A DNA stretch of 39,566 nt, taken from positions 1-39,566 of the forward strand of contig JALWFY010000105.1 in assembly GCA_027013815.1 (NCBI GenBank), given 5' to 3'. Below, in pieces: positions 1-7,438 of the stretch; position 1 is the stretch's first letter, and each line of letters begins with the position of its first letter. This DNA is from Desulfohalobiaceae bacterium (GTDB lineage Bacteria; Desulfobacterota; Desulfovibrionia; Desulfovibrionales; Desulfothermaceae). The translations under genes were made by a program, and so were the position numbers. Under the pieces are notes generated by a model. That model ran no database searches and was not told where the DNA came from. It was given only the letters and a program-made list of their open reading frames with translations.

Positions 1-228
1 GAAAGGTGGCAACAGGCGAAAACCATTAATATAATTTTGGATGTTGAATTTTGGATTTTGGATTAATCCTTTTTTCATTCAAAATTTAGAATTTATAATT
101 CAAAATTAAAATTAAAAAATAGCCCTTCGCCCTTATATACAAGGACTTAGGATTTAGGAAAAACGTAAATTTTTTTCACGTTTTTGAAATAAAAAATTTA
201 AAATTCAAAATTTTTCATCATAATAGGC
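1..228. repeat. Dispersed AT-rich inverted-repeat element, copy R1
   Basis: About 200 bp shared with R2 (10255-10475) and in part R3 (17362-17500). A left arm rich in TTTTGGATTTTGGATT (35-64) can fold back on a right arm rich in ATTCAAAATT (78-110). The outer edges read GGCGAAAA (16-23) and TAGCCCTTCGCCC (120-132), roughly inverted. R1 and R2 also share a 3' extension containing GACTTAGGATTTAG and an AAAACGT/ACGTTTT dyad (163-186). No coding capacity was seen. It fills most of the 293 bp upstream of rnfG; the 5' limit is cut by the window edge. The structure resembles a MITE or a REP-like repeat. Confidence 0.7.
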
Positions 229-238
229 ATAAGCCCTT

Positions 239-261
239 AAAGTGAAGCAAATCTTCACTTT
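239..261 (+). promoter_or_regulatory. Hairpin in the rnfG leader
   Basis: A perfect 9-bp stem AAAGTGAAG / CTTCACTTT closes a 5-nt loop (CAAAT). It lies 20 nt before the Shine-Dalgarno sequence of rnfG. There is no T-run, so it is not a classical intrinsic terminator. It could be an mRNA processing or stabilising hairpin between rnfD (expected just upstream of the window) and rnfG, or an operator dyad. Function is inferred only. Confidence 0.45.
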
Positions 262-293
262 ATAGTGACAGAACCTTATGGGAGGTAGTAGTT

Positions 294-899
294 GTGAATG
301 CCAAAGAGATTTTACGAATGGTTCTTGTATTGACTGTGGTATGTGCTGTTTGGGGAGGTGCCCTTTCATTTGTTAAGATACTCACTGCTCCTCAAATAGA
401 ATATCAACGAATAAAGAATATCAAGGCCCCTGCCTTAAAAAAGGCAATTACTGTTCCCTATGACAATGATCCAGTAAAAGACAGGATCAAGGTAGTTATT
501 GGAAAAGACAAAAGGGGAAGAGAGATATATAAAAACATTTTTTTGGCAAAAAAAGGCGGTAAAATTGTTGCTGTGGCCCTTGAGGCATATGGAGCAGGTT
601 ATGCTGGAGATATAGGGGTTATGGTATCTATAAATATACCATCTGAAAGAATTGGAGGGATTGCTATAACTACCTATTCTGAGACCCCAGGAGTTGGGAC
701 AAGGGCAATTAAAAGCAAAAAATTTAAATCCCAATTTAAAAATAAGCCTATTACAACAAATTTTTTACCTGGAAGTGGTGCTATTGATGTATTTAGCGGA
801 GCTACCTATACATCAAAAGGGATTATGACAGCAGTACAAAATGCAGTGAATATCTATAAAAAAATCAAAAACAAAATTGGGATAACAAAACAGTCTTAA
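294..899 (+). CDS. rnfG: Rnf complex flavoprotein subunit RnfG
   Basis: RnfG carries a covalently bound FMN in the Rnf ferredoxin:NAD+ oxidoreductase, a membrane complex that couples electron transfer between ferredoxin and NAD to ion translocation. The 201-aa protein has one N-terminal membrane anchor (about residues 7-28). The FMN-binding domain ends in the flavinylation motif SGATYT (168-173); by family knowledge the last Thr (T173) is linked to FMN phosphate. Start is GTG 294, seven bases after GGAGGT. It heads an rnfG-E-A-B run in the order known from clostridial and Desulfovibrio-type rnfCDGEAB loci, so rnfC and rnfD should lie just outside the window, although a repeat copy intervenes here. 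Confidence 0.93.
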   Translation: MNAKEILRMVLVLTVVCAVWGGALSFVKILTAPQIEYQRIKNIKAPALKKAITVPYDNDPVKDRIKVVIGKDKRGREIYKNIFLAKKGGKIVAVALEAYGAGYAGDIGVMVSINIPSERIGGIAITTYSETPGVGTRAIKSKKFKSQFKNKPITTNFLPGSGAIDVFSGATYTSKGIMTAVQNAVNIYKKIKNKIGITKQS

Positions 900-917
900 A
901 CTTAAGGAGTATATTCT

Positions 918-1541
918 ATGGCCAGGTTTATACAGGAATTTACCAAAGGACTGTGGAAGGAAGTACCCCCTTTTAGATTTGTTCTTGGCCTATGCCCTAC
1001 CCTAGCAGTTACTGGACATGTGAGTAGTGCATTGGGCCTGGGATGCGGTGTAATTTTTGTGTTGTTAGTGAGCAATTCTCTGATTGCCACATTTAGAAAT
1101 TTTATTCCATCAAAGATCAGGGTACCTGTATTTATAGTTATAATTGCATCTGCAGTTACAATTGTAGAGCTCACAATGGAGGCCTATTTTTATTCCTTAT
1201 ATAGGGTACTGGGGATATGGATACCCCTTATCGTGGTAAACTGTCTAATACTGGGAAGGGCTGAGGCATTTGCCAGAAAGAATAATATTATCTTGTCCAT
1301 TGCAGATGGACTGGGCATGGGGCTTGGATACACCCTATCTCTTATGTTCCTTGCATCTTTTAGGGAAATTATAGGGGCAGGGACCTGGTTTGGGATAAGG
1401 GTAATGCCAGCTTCGTATATTGGATTTGAACTATTACAAAGACCTCCAGGGGCATTTATTTGTTTGGGATTAATTCTAGCTGCAATGAATTTTATTTCTA
1501 TGAGAATGGAAAAAAAAGAAACCCATGCGTGTGCAAGATAA
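918..1541 (+). CDS. rnfE: Rnf complex membrane subunit RnfE
   Basis: Integral inner-membrane subunit of Rnf, 207 aa, paired structurally with RnfA as an inverted repeat around an Fe-S site. About six hydrophobic helices are visible. Family motifs GLCPTLAVT (24-32) and IVVNCLILGRAEAFA (around 105-119) each carry one of the conserved half-membrane cysteines. AAGGAG lies ahead of the ATG and the gap from rnfG is 18 bp, so the genes are cotranscribed. Length is slightly below the 210-235 aa common in the family. Confidence 0.93.
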   Translation: MARFIQEFTKGLWKEVPPFRFVLGLCPTLAVTGHVSSALGLGCGVIFVLLVSNSLIATFRNFIPSKIRVPVFIVIIASAVTIVELTMEAYFYSLYRVLGIWIPLIVVNCLILGRAEAFARKNNIILSIADGLGMGLGYTLSLMFLASFREIIGAGTWFGIRVMPASYIGFELLQRPPGAFICLGLILAAMNFISMRMEKKETHACAR

Positions 1542-1592
1542 ACCATTATTAACAAAATATTCTATCTAACGTAAACCCTGTTATATTAGTAA

Positions 1593-1620
1593 TAATTTTG
1601 GATTATGGATTTTGAATGGA
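1593..1620. repeat. Degenerate fragment of the dispersed repeat
   Basis: The 150-bp gap between rnfE and rnfA holds a short stretch (TTTTGGATTATGGATTTTGA) resembling the left arm of the repeat found at 35-64, 10292-10325 and 17380-17415. The right arm is not recognisable. It may be a decayed solo arm. Nothing else is evident in this gap apart from the rnfA ribosome binding site. Confidence 0.4.
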
Positions 1621-1691
1621 ATAATTAAAACCTAAGTTATAACTTTATTATATAAGCAACAAAAAACTAAATAAAGTAGGAGTGATGAGAG

Positions 1692-2270
1692 ATGAATAAT
1701 TATATTCTAATGATGGTCACAGCCATTTTTGCAAACAATATCCTCCTGGTTAGATTTCTTGGGAATTGTCCTTTTGTTGGTGTATCTACCAATCTAGATA
1801 GTGCCATAGGTATGTCTGGAGCAGCCCTTTTTGTAAATGTATTGTCTAGTTGTATTACATGGATGGTCTATACCTTTATCCTTGTTCCTTTGGAACTTGA
1901 ATATTTAAAGACCGTGGCCTTTATTTTAGTAATAGCTGCATTGGTTCAATTAGTTGAAATAATCCTACAAAAGGTAGCCCCTGCATTATATAGATCCCTA
2001 GGTATATATCTTCCATTAATTACTACTAATTGTATGATCTTTGGGGTAGCTGTATTAAATGTACAACAAAAACATACATTTATGCAAACTCTAGTATATT
2101 CAATAGCCACTGCAATTGGATTTGATCTAGCATTAATTATACTGGCTGGTATTAGAGAAAGATTTTCCCTGGGCAGGATACCTACCTTATTTCAGGGATT
2201 TCCAGTGGCTTTGATTACTGCTGGTCTAATGGGACTATGTTTTTACGGATTTGTGGGAATAGGGCAATAA
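1692..2270 (+). CDS. rnfA: Rnf complex membrane subunit RnfA
   Basis: Polytopic inner-membrane subunit, 192 aa (typical family length), homologous to RnfE in inverted topology. Motifs ILLVRFLGNCPFVG (17-30) and ITTNCMIFGVAVL (around 109-121) hold the two conserved cysteines thought to bind a membrane-embedded [2Fe-2S] cluster. The ATG follows AGGAGTGATGAGAG. It is separated from rnfE by 150 bp that include a repeat fragment, and from rnfB by 101 bp, so spacing in this operon is looser than usual. Confidence 0.94.
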   Translation: MNNYILMMVTAIFANNILLVRFLGNCPFVGVSTNLDSAIGMSGAALFVNVLSSCITWMVYTFILVPLELEYLKTVAFILVIAALVQLVEIILQKVAPALYRSLGIYLPLITTNCMIFGVAVLNVQQKHTFMQTLVYSIATAIGFDLALIILAGIRERFSLGRIPTLFQGFPVALITAGLMGLCFYGFVGIGQ

Positions 2271-2371
2271 TAATTTTTAATTTATAGGACTTATATGAAA
2301 ATTTTATATAGAGAAAAAAGTGTACTTATAGAATCTAGAAAAATAATAATTATAAATAAGGAGAAATAAAG

Positions 2372-3214
2372 ATGTCTCCAGTTATTACAGCCATTTTAGT
2401 TATGGGAGCATTGGGATTTTGTCTAAGTTTATTTTTAGGTATTGCTGCAAAACTGTTCTTTGTGGAGGTAGATCCAAGGATAGAGATAATAGCTGACTTA
2501 CTTCCTGGTGCAAATTGTGGAGGATGTGGATATGCTGGCTGTAGTGACTATGCAGAGGCCATAATAAAAGATAATGTTCCTCCAAATAAATGTGTAGCTG
2601 GTGGGGCCAATGTAACTGAAGCCATATGTTCTATCTTAGGAGTAAAGGTCTCCTTAGAGGAGAGAAAAATAGTTAGAATTTGTTGCAGGGGAGACAATGA
2701 GAAGGCCAAAAAAAATTTTATATATAAAGGAGCCAATGATTGTTATGCTGCAATACTCTCTACAGGAGGAGATAAGGCGTGTAAATATGGATGTGTAGGT
2801 CTTGGATCTTGTGTTAAGGCTTGTCCATTTGGCGCACTGAGCATGGGGGATAATGGAATCCCAGTAGTTGATGAGACCCAATGCACTGGTTGTGGTAGCT
2901 GTGTGGAAGCTTGTCCTAGGAATATCCCTAAATTATTTCCTGCGTCTCAAAAAGTAGCACCACTTTGCTCTTCCCATGCAGGTGGTAAAATGGTTAAAAG
3001 TGTATGTAGTGTTGGTTGCATTGGTTGTGGTATATGTGCAAAAAAATGTCCTGAAAAGGCCATTAAAATGGTAAACTATCTACCTGAGATAGATATCAAA
3101 AGGTGTAATGGTTGTCTTGAATGTGTAAAAAAATGCCCTACTGGGGCTATGGTAGACTTAATCAATATAAGTTCTAATAACCAGGAGGAAAACCAAAAAG
3201 CAGATGCAGCTTAA
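2372..3214 (+). CDS. rnfB: Rnf complex multi-cluster ferredoxin subunit RnfB
   Basis: Entry point for electrons from reduced ferredoxin, 280 aa. An N-terminal membrane anchor (about 5-28) is followed by the RnfB Fe-S domain with C49, C52, C57 and C74. Next come ferredoxin-type CxxC motifs: C137/C141/C147/C151, C171/C174/C177/C181, C216/C219/C222/C226 and C245/C248/C251/C255. Five [4Fe-4S] clusters are therefore plausible. The tail is rich in N, Q, E and K. Start follows AAGGAG. The stop overlaps the next gene by 11 bp, which indicates translational coupling. Confidence 0.95.
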   Translation: MSPVITAILVMGALGFCLSLFLGIAAKLFFVEVDPRIEIIADLLPGANCGGCGYAGCSDYAEAIIKDNVPPNKCVAGGANVTEAICSILGVKVSLEERKIVRICCRGDNEKAKKNFIYKGANDCYAAILSTGGDKACKYGCVGLGSCVKACPFGALSMGDNGIPVVDETQCTGCGSCVEACPRNIPKLFPASQKVAPLCSSHAGGKMVKSVCSVGCIGCGICAKKCPEKAIKMVNYLPEIDIKRCNGCLECVKKCPTGAMVDLINISSNNQEENQKADAA

Positions 3215-3650
3215 TCAAAAAATAGAAACAGGAGAGGTAATAGAGTTATTGCCCCCAAATATGGCAAAGATAAGGATAAAAAGGCATTCGCAGTGTATTG
3301 GATGTTCACAGAGGTCGCTGTGTGATCCCTTTGGAAAAGACTATATGATTATTAGCGCAAAAAATTTATGTATGGCAAAAATAGGGGATGAAGTAGAGGT
3401 TAGTTTTGAATTGGTAAGAAAAGGACAGGCCATAGTTATTTTATATATAATTCCATTGATACTGTTCATTGTTGGGGCCTTAATTGGAAATTTCATTGAT
3501 CCATTTAATAATAAAGATCTATCTTCTTCTCTGATGGGAATTTTATGTCTAATAATCTCTTTTATTGGAATATTTATTTACAACAAAATATTAGTCAAGG
3601 AAAAACCGTCACTAGAGCCTCGTATCAAAAGGATTTTAAACTCCATATAA
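3204..3650 (+). CDS. RseC/MucC-family membrane protein
   Basis: A 148-aa protein of the SoxR-reducing-system RseC / MucC family. The N-terminal cytoplasmic domain carries a Cys cluster (C31, C34, C40) in the context CIGCSQRSLC. Two transmembrane helices follow (about 74-95 and 108-128), then a basic tail. RseC in E. coli acts with an Rsx (Rnf-type) complex, and RseC-like genes often accompany rnf, which fits its 11-bp overlap with rnfB. Probable role: assembly, maturation or redox modulation of Rnf. The exact function is not known. Confidence 0.8.
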   Translation: MQLNQKIETGEVIELLPPNMAKIRIKRHSQCIGCSQRSLCDPFGKDYMIISAKNLCMAKIGDEVEVSFELVRKGQAIVILYIIPLILFIVGALIGNFIDPFNNKDLSSSLMGILCLIISFIGIFIYNKILVKEKPSLEPRIKRILNSI

Positions 3651-3674
3651 AACTAATTGACATAGGAGACTGGA

Positions 3675-4235
3675 ATGAAAAGATACAGACTTCTATTTGC
3701 TGGGTCAGGTGGTCAAGGGATTATTACAGCTGCAATATTACTTGCAAAGGCTGCTGTTTTATATGAAGGCAAAAATGCCGTTCAATCTCAAAGCTATGGG
3801 GCTGAAGCTAGAGGCGGGTTAAGCAGATCGGATGTGATAATATCCAATGAGGAAATATATTTTCCAAAGGTCATTCAGCCCAATATACTTATTTGTTTGA
3901 CACAAAGGGCATATAATAATTTTTTTAAAACTATCAGGCCAGGTGGAATCCTTATTGTAGATGATTTTCTAGTACACCAAGAATACAGTGCTGACGCAAT
4001 TATATACACCCTACCATTATATTCAACACTAAAAAATGAGTTAAATATCTCTCTAGGGTTAAATGTTTGCACCCTAGGGGCACTAATTGGGATCACTAAT
4101 ATAGTAAGACCTGATTCCATAATTAACCTACTCAAAGAAAGCATCTCTCCTCAATTTTTAGACCAAAACCTAAAGGCATTTGAACTTGGTCAAAAAATGG
4201 TTGAAAACAAAAAAAAATATAACATTTGGCCCTAA
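3675..4235 (+). CDS. Orphan 2-oxoacid:ferredoxin oxidoreductase gamma subunit
   Basis: A 186-aa protein of the pyruvate/ketoisovalerate oxidoreductase catalytic gamma domain (KorC/VorG/IorB type). The N-terminal GSGGQGIITAA loop (about 10-20) and QSYGAEARGG (about 39-48) are the family signature. In this superfamily the gamma subunit works with alpha and beta subunits in CoA-dependent 2-oxoacid oxidation that reduces ferredoxin. No alpha or beta gene lies nearby, so it is an orphan beside Rnf. It may join subunits encoded elsewhere. Start follows ATAGGAG. The gap from the RseC-like gene is 24 bp. Confidence 0.82.
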   Translation: MKRYRLLFAGSGGQGIITAAILLAKAAVLYEGKNAVQSQSYGAEARGGLSRSDVIISNEEIYFPKVIQPNILICLTQRAYNNFFKTIRPGGILIVDDFLVHQEYSADAIIYTLPLYSTLKNELNISLGLNVCTLGALIGITNIVRPDSIINLLKESISPQFLDQNLKAFELGQKMVENKKKYNIWP

Positions 4236-4242
4236 AAACAAT

Positions 4243-4995
4243 ATGAAAATAGTATTTCATCCAAAATATTTTGAGGTCTATGCATCTGATCCCGCAGCTA
4301 CACACGGGAGATTGGAAGGTGCTGTTTCTCTTTTGAAAAAAGAATACACATTTGTTGAACCTGAGATTGCCACTGAGGATGACATATTACTAGTTCATAC
4401 AAAAGAACATTTTGATAGGATTTCAGCAAAATCTGCACATTTGTTTACCCTATCTTTATTAGCAGCAGGTGGGGCAATATTGGCCTCAGAAATTGCAATG
4501 GAAGGAGAGGCTGCTTTTGGTCTTATAAGGCCCCCAGGCCATCATGCAAGCAGGGATTCTTGTTGGGGATTTTGTTGGTTTAATAATATTGCGGTTGCCA
4601 TAAAGAGACTAATCCATGACAAAAAGATAGAAAATGCACTAATTGTTGACTTTGACCTACATTTTGGAGATGGAACAAATGGTATATTTTTAGAGGATAG
4701 TGGAGTGTTGTATCACCATATGGATTCTATCCCATCATTAGAAAAATTTCTAAAATCATGTAAGAAATTTGATATACTCGGTGTATCTGCTGGATTTGAC
4801 AGATATATAAATGATTGGGGAGGAATTCTGACCCTTGAAGAATATCAACTCCTTGGTGAGATCCTTGGAGGGTTTGCAAGGGATAAAACCAATGGGAGGA
4901 TATTTTCTATTTTAGAAGGTGGTTACAACCATCAAGAATTGGGATATTGCATACAGTCATATTTGCATGGCATAAAAAAGGCCTATGATCAATAA
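4243..4995 (+). CDS. Histone-deacetylase-superfamily amidohydrolase (compact)
   Basis: Zn-dependent amidohydrolase of the HDAC / AcuC / acetylpolyamine-deacetylase superfamily. From ATG 4243 it has 250 aa, short against the usual 300-370. Catalytic residues are present: HH (100-101) in RPPGHHAS, D136/D138/H140 in DFDLHFGDG, D186 in SAGFD and the transition-state Tyr (Y228) in EGGY. The missing length lies mainly between DFDLHFGDG and SAGFD. A TTG at 4180 would extend it 21 aa into the upstream gene, but family alignment supports ATG 4243, although no strong Shine-Dalgarno precedes it. It is probably cotranscribed with the rnf genes. Substrate unknown; acetyl-lysine or acetylpolyamine are the usual ones. 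Confidence 0.85.
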   Translation: MKIVFHPKYFEVYASDPAATHGRLEGAVSLLKKEYTFVEPEIATEDDILLVHTKEHFDRISAKSAHLFTLSLLAAGGAILASEIAMEGEAAFGLIRPPGHHASRDSCWGFCWFNNIAVAIKRLIHDKKIENALIVDFDLHFGDGTNGIFLEDSGVLYHHMDSIPSLEKFLKSCKKFDILGVSAGFDRYINDWGGILTLEEYQLLGEILGGFARDKTNGRIFSILEGGYNHQELGYCIQSYLHGIKKAYDQ

Positions 4996-5024
4996 AATTA
5001 TCCCCTCTCTTCTATATCTGAATA

Positions 5025-5050
5025 AAAAAGGGGCCTTTTGGCCCCTTTTT
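5025..5050. terminator. Intrinsic terminator (probably bidirectional)
   Basis: Stem AAAAAGGGGCC / GGCCCCTTTTT with a TTTT loop and a T-rich 3' side. It closes the plus-strand rnf operon. By symmetry it can also end the minus-strand nfn operon, whose last stop codon is at 5148. Confidence 0.9.
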
Positions 5051-5147
5051 CTTTTGTATCTATTAATTAATTTACTCTAATAATTATACACTACCAATTC
5101 CATTCTTGTCTTTAATCCAATTATCCATTTTCAATTCTCAATTGGTA

Positions 5148-6551
5148 TTACCAACCCCAGGTAAGATATTCGTGTATAGAATCAGAGGCCTTACGTCCTG
5201 CACCAGCAGCAAGGATAACTGTGGCCTGTCCAGTTACAATGTCTCCTCCTGCCCAAACTCCTTTCTTTTTGGTCTTTCCTGTTTCAGGATTGGCAACTAT
5301 ATATCCCCATTTAGTAAGTTCTAATCCCTCTGTTGCCTTGGTAAGCACAGGATTTGCTCCAGCACCCACTGAAATAACCACTAAGTCACATTCCATTTGA
5401 AATTCAGAGCCTTTGATTGGAACTGGCCTTCTCCTACCAGATTCATCGGGCTCTCCAAGCTCCATCTTGATACATTCCATTCCCTTGACCTTGCCCTCTT
5501 CATCTCCTAAGAACCTTATTGGATTAGTCAATAAGTGAAATTCAATTCCTTCTTCTTCTGCGTGATGGATTTCAGCCTTTCTTGCTGGCATCTCTTCTCT
5601 AGACCTACGATAGACTATTTTAACACTATCTGCACCAAGCCTCATAGCCGTTCTTGCAGAATCCATTGCCACATTTCCAGCTCCAATCACAACAACGTTT
5701 TTACCCTTTACAATTGGAGTATCGTATTCTGGAAATAGATAGGCCTTCATTAAATTTGCCCTAGTTAAATATTCATTGGCAGAATAGATTCCAACTAAGT
5801 TCTCCCCAGGTATATTCAAAAATCTGGGCAAACCAGCACCTACACCAATGTATATGGCGTCATATCCCTGATCAAACAATTCATCAATGGTGATAGTTTT
5901 GCCAACAACAACATTGTATTCGAATTTTACCCCAAGCCTCTCCAAAAAATTTACTTCAGAGGCAACTATATCCTTTGGTAGACGAAATTCTGGAATTCCA
6001 TATACAAGGACACCGCCACCTTTATGAAATGCCTCAAATACAGTAACATCATGGCCCTTTAAAATAAGGTCTCCTGCCACAGTGAGTCCAGAAGGACCTG
6101 AACCAATAATTGCTACCTTCTTCCCAGTTGGATGGGCCTTTGGAGGCAACTCACCAGTGCCATGTTCCCTTTCATAATCTGCTGCAAATCTCTCAAGATT
6201 TCCTATTGCAACAGGCTCTCCTTTTTTTCCTAAAATACAATGGCCTTCACACTGTAATTCCTGTGGACACACCCTTCCGCATATTGCAGGTAGGCTGTTC
6301 TTTTCCCATATTTTTCTAATCGCACCTGTAAAATCCCCTTCCTTGATCAACTTAATAAAGGCAGGGATATCCACCTGTACTGGACATCCTTCCCTACAAG
6401 AAGGTTTTTTACACTGCAAACACCTAGATGCCTCCTTCATGGCTATCTCAGGGGTATATCCTAATGGAACTTCTTTGAAATTCCTTCTCCTAACCTCTGG
6501 TTTTTGTTCAGGCATTGGTTGACGTGGAAGTTTTTCCTTTTTCTCAGCCAT
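5148..6551 (-). CDS. nfnB: NADPH-binding large subunit of electron-bifurcating transhydrogenase (NfnB / GltA-like)
   Basis: A 467-aa protein of the glutamate-synthase small-chain family. Paired with nfnA it is best read as NfnB, the subunit holding the bifurcating FAD and the NADPH site of NADH-dependent reduced ferredoxin:NADP+ oxidoreductase. The N-terminal Fe-S domain has C44/C47/C52/C56 and C91/C95/C101/C105. The FAD fold begins at GSGPSG (150-155) and a second Rossmann motif, VIGAGNVAMDSA, binds NADPH. A C-terminal GGD motif is present. It starts 20 bp after nfnA with AAAGGAG ahead of the ATG. No large glutamate synthase subunit is nearby, arguing against a plain GltD role. Confidence 0.9.
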   Translation of the reverse strand: MAEKKEKLPRQPMPEQKPEVRRRNFKEVPLGYTPEIAMKEASRCLQCKKPSCREGCPVQVDIPAFIKLIKEGDFTGAIRKIWEKNSLPAICGRVCPQELQCEGHCILGKKGEPVAIGNLERFAADYEREHGTGELPPKAHPTGKKVAIIGSGPSGLTVAGDLILKGHDVTVFEAFHKGGGVLVYGIPEFRLPKDIVASEVNFLERLGVKFEYNVVVGKTITIDELFDQGYDAIYIGVGAGLPRFLNIPGENLVGIYSANEYLTRANLMKAYLFPEYDTPIVKGKNVVVIGAGNVAMDSARTAMRLGADSVKIVYRRSREEMPARKAEIHHAEEEGIEFHLLTNPIRFLGDEEGKVKGMECIKMELGEPDESGRRRPVPIKGSEFQMECDLVVISVGAGANPVLTKATEGLELTKWGYIVANPETGKTKKKGVWAGGDIVTGQATVILAAGAGRKASDSIHEYLTWGW

Positions 6552-6571
6552 GGTTAGTTCTCCTTTTATTT

Positions 6572-7408
6572 TTAAGCGTTCAATGATGCTTTAAATTTTT
6601 CATATGACTCTTTTTCTTGTTCCAAATAAGACCTCAACCTCTTCATAAGTTCTTCAAAATCCACTTTGTGGCCATCAAATTCAGGACCATCAACACAAGC
6701 AAACTTTGTCTCTCCACCAACACTTACCCTACAACAACCACACATACCAGTACCATCTACCATTATGGGATTAAGGCTAACTAAGGTCTTTACCCCATAT
6801 TCCTTTGTCATGGCACATACAAATTTCATCATAGGTACAGGCCCAATGGCCACAACTAATTTTACGTTCTTATTTTCCAGATTTTCCTTCAAAACATCAG
6901 TAACAAATCCATGATGTCCATAGGATCCATCATCTGTACACACATGCAACTCGTGGGACGCAGCCTTCATCTTGTCTTCTAGTATTAAAAGGTCCTTTGT
7001 CCTTGCGCCTATTATGGCTATTACATTATTCCCTTTTTGTTTTAACCCCCTGGTTATGGGATGTAATACAGCAACTCCTGTTCCCCCCCCTACGCACACT
7101 ACGTCTCCATCATATTTTTCCAGGTGTGTTGGTTTACCTAAAGGACCTATTATATCAAGGTAGCTATCTCCCACCTGCAAGGTCTTAAACAAGGCAGTAG
7201 TCTTTCCAACCACCTGATAAATAATTGTAATAGTACCTTTTTCTGGATCAGTGTCTGCCATGGTGAGAGGTATCCTTTCCCCTTTTTCATGGGCCCGCAA
7301 AATAACAAACTGGCCAGGTCTCGCCTTTTTTGCTATTAAAGGTGCCTTTATTTCATTTAAGATCACTGATCCCTGTGCCATTTCCTCTCGATTAACAATT
7401 TCAAACAT
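6572..7408 (-). CDS. nfnA: NADH-binding small subunit of NfnAB
   Basis: A 278-aa FNR-like flavoprotein with an N-terminal FAD domain (PGQF at 31-34) and an NAD domain (GGGTG at 107-111). The C-terminal [2Fe-2S] site has D218, C223, C226 and C238, spaced as in NfnA proteins where one ligand is Asp. NfnAB links the NADH, NADPH and ferredoxin pools by flavin-based bifurcation. The family is also called sulfide dehydrogenase or dihydroorotate dehydrogenase electron-transfer subunit. A strong GGAGGT precedes the ATG. It lies 30 bp downstream of the M23 gene. Confidence 0.9.
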   Translation of the reverse strand: MFEIVNREEMAQGSVILNEIKAPLIAKKARPGQFVILRAHEKGERIPLTMADTDPEKGTITIIYQVVGKTTALFKTLQVGDSYLDIIGPLGKPTHLEKYDGDVVCVGGGTGVAVLHPITRGLKQKGNNVIAIIGARTKDLLILEDKMKAASHELHVCTDDGSYGHHGFVTDVLKENLENKNVKLVVAIGPVPMMKFVCAMTKEYGVKTLVSLNPIMVDGTGMCGCCRVSVGGETKFACVDGPEFDGHKVDFEELMKRLRSYLEQEKESYEKFKASLNA

Positions 7409-7438
7409 AGTTCTACCTCCAAGGATTTTTATAAAATA

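Noticed and set aside
4180-4242. Upstream TTG start for the deacetylase
   Set aside because: Would overlap the KorC-like gene by 56 nt and add residues not found in the family; ATG 4243 begins at the conserved KIVFHP strand.
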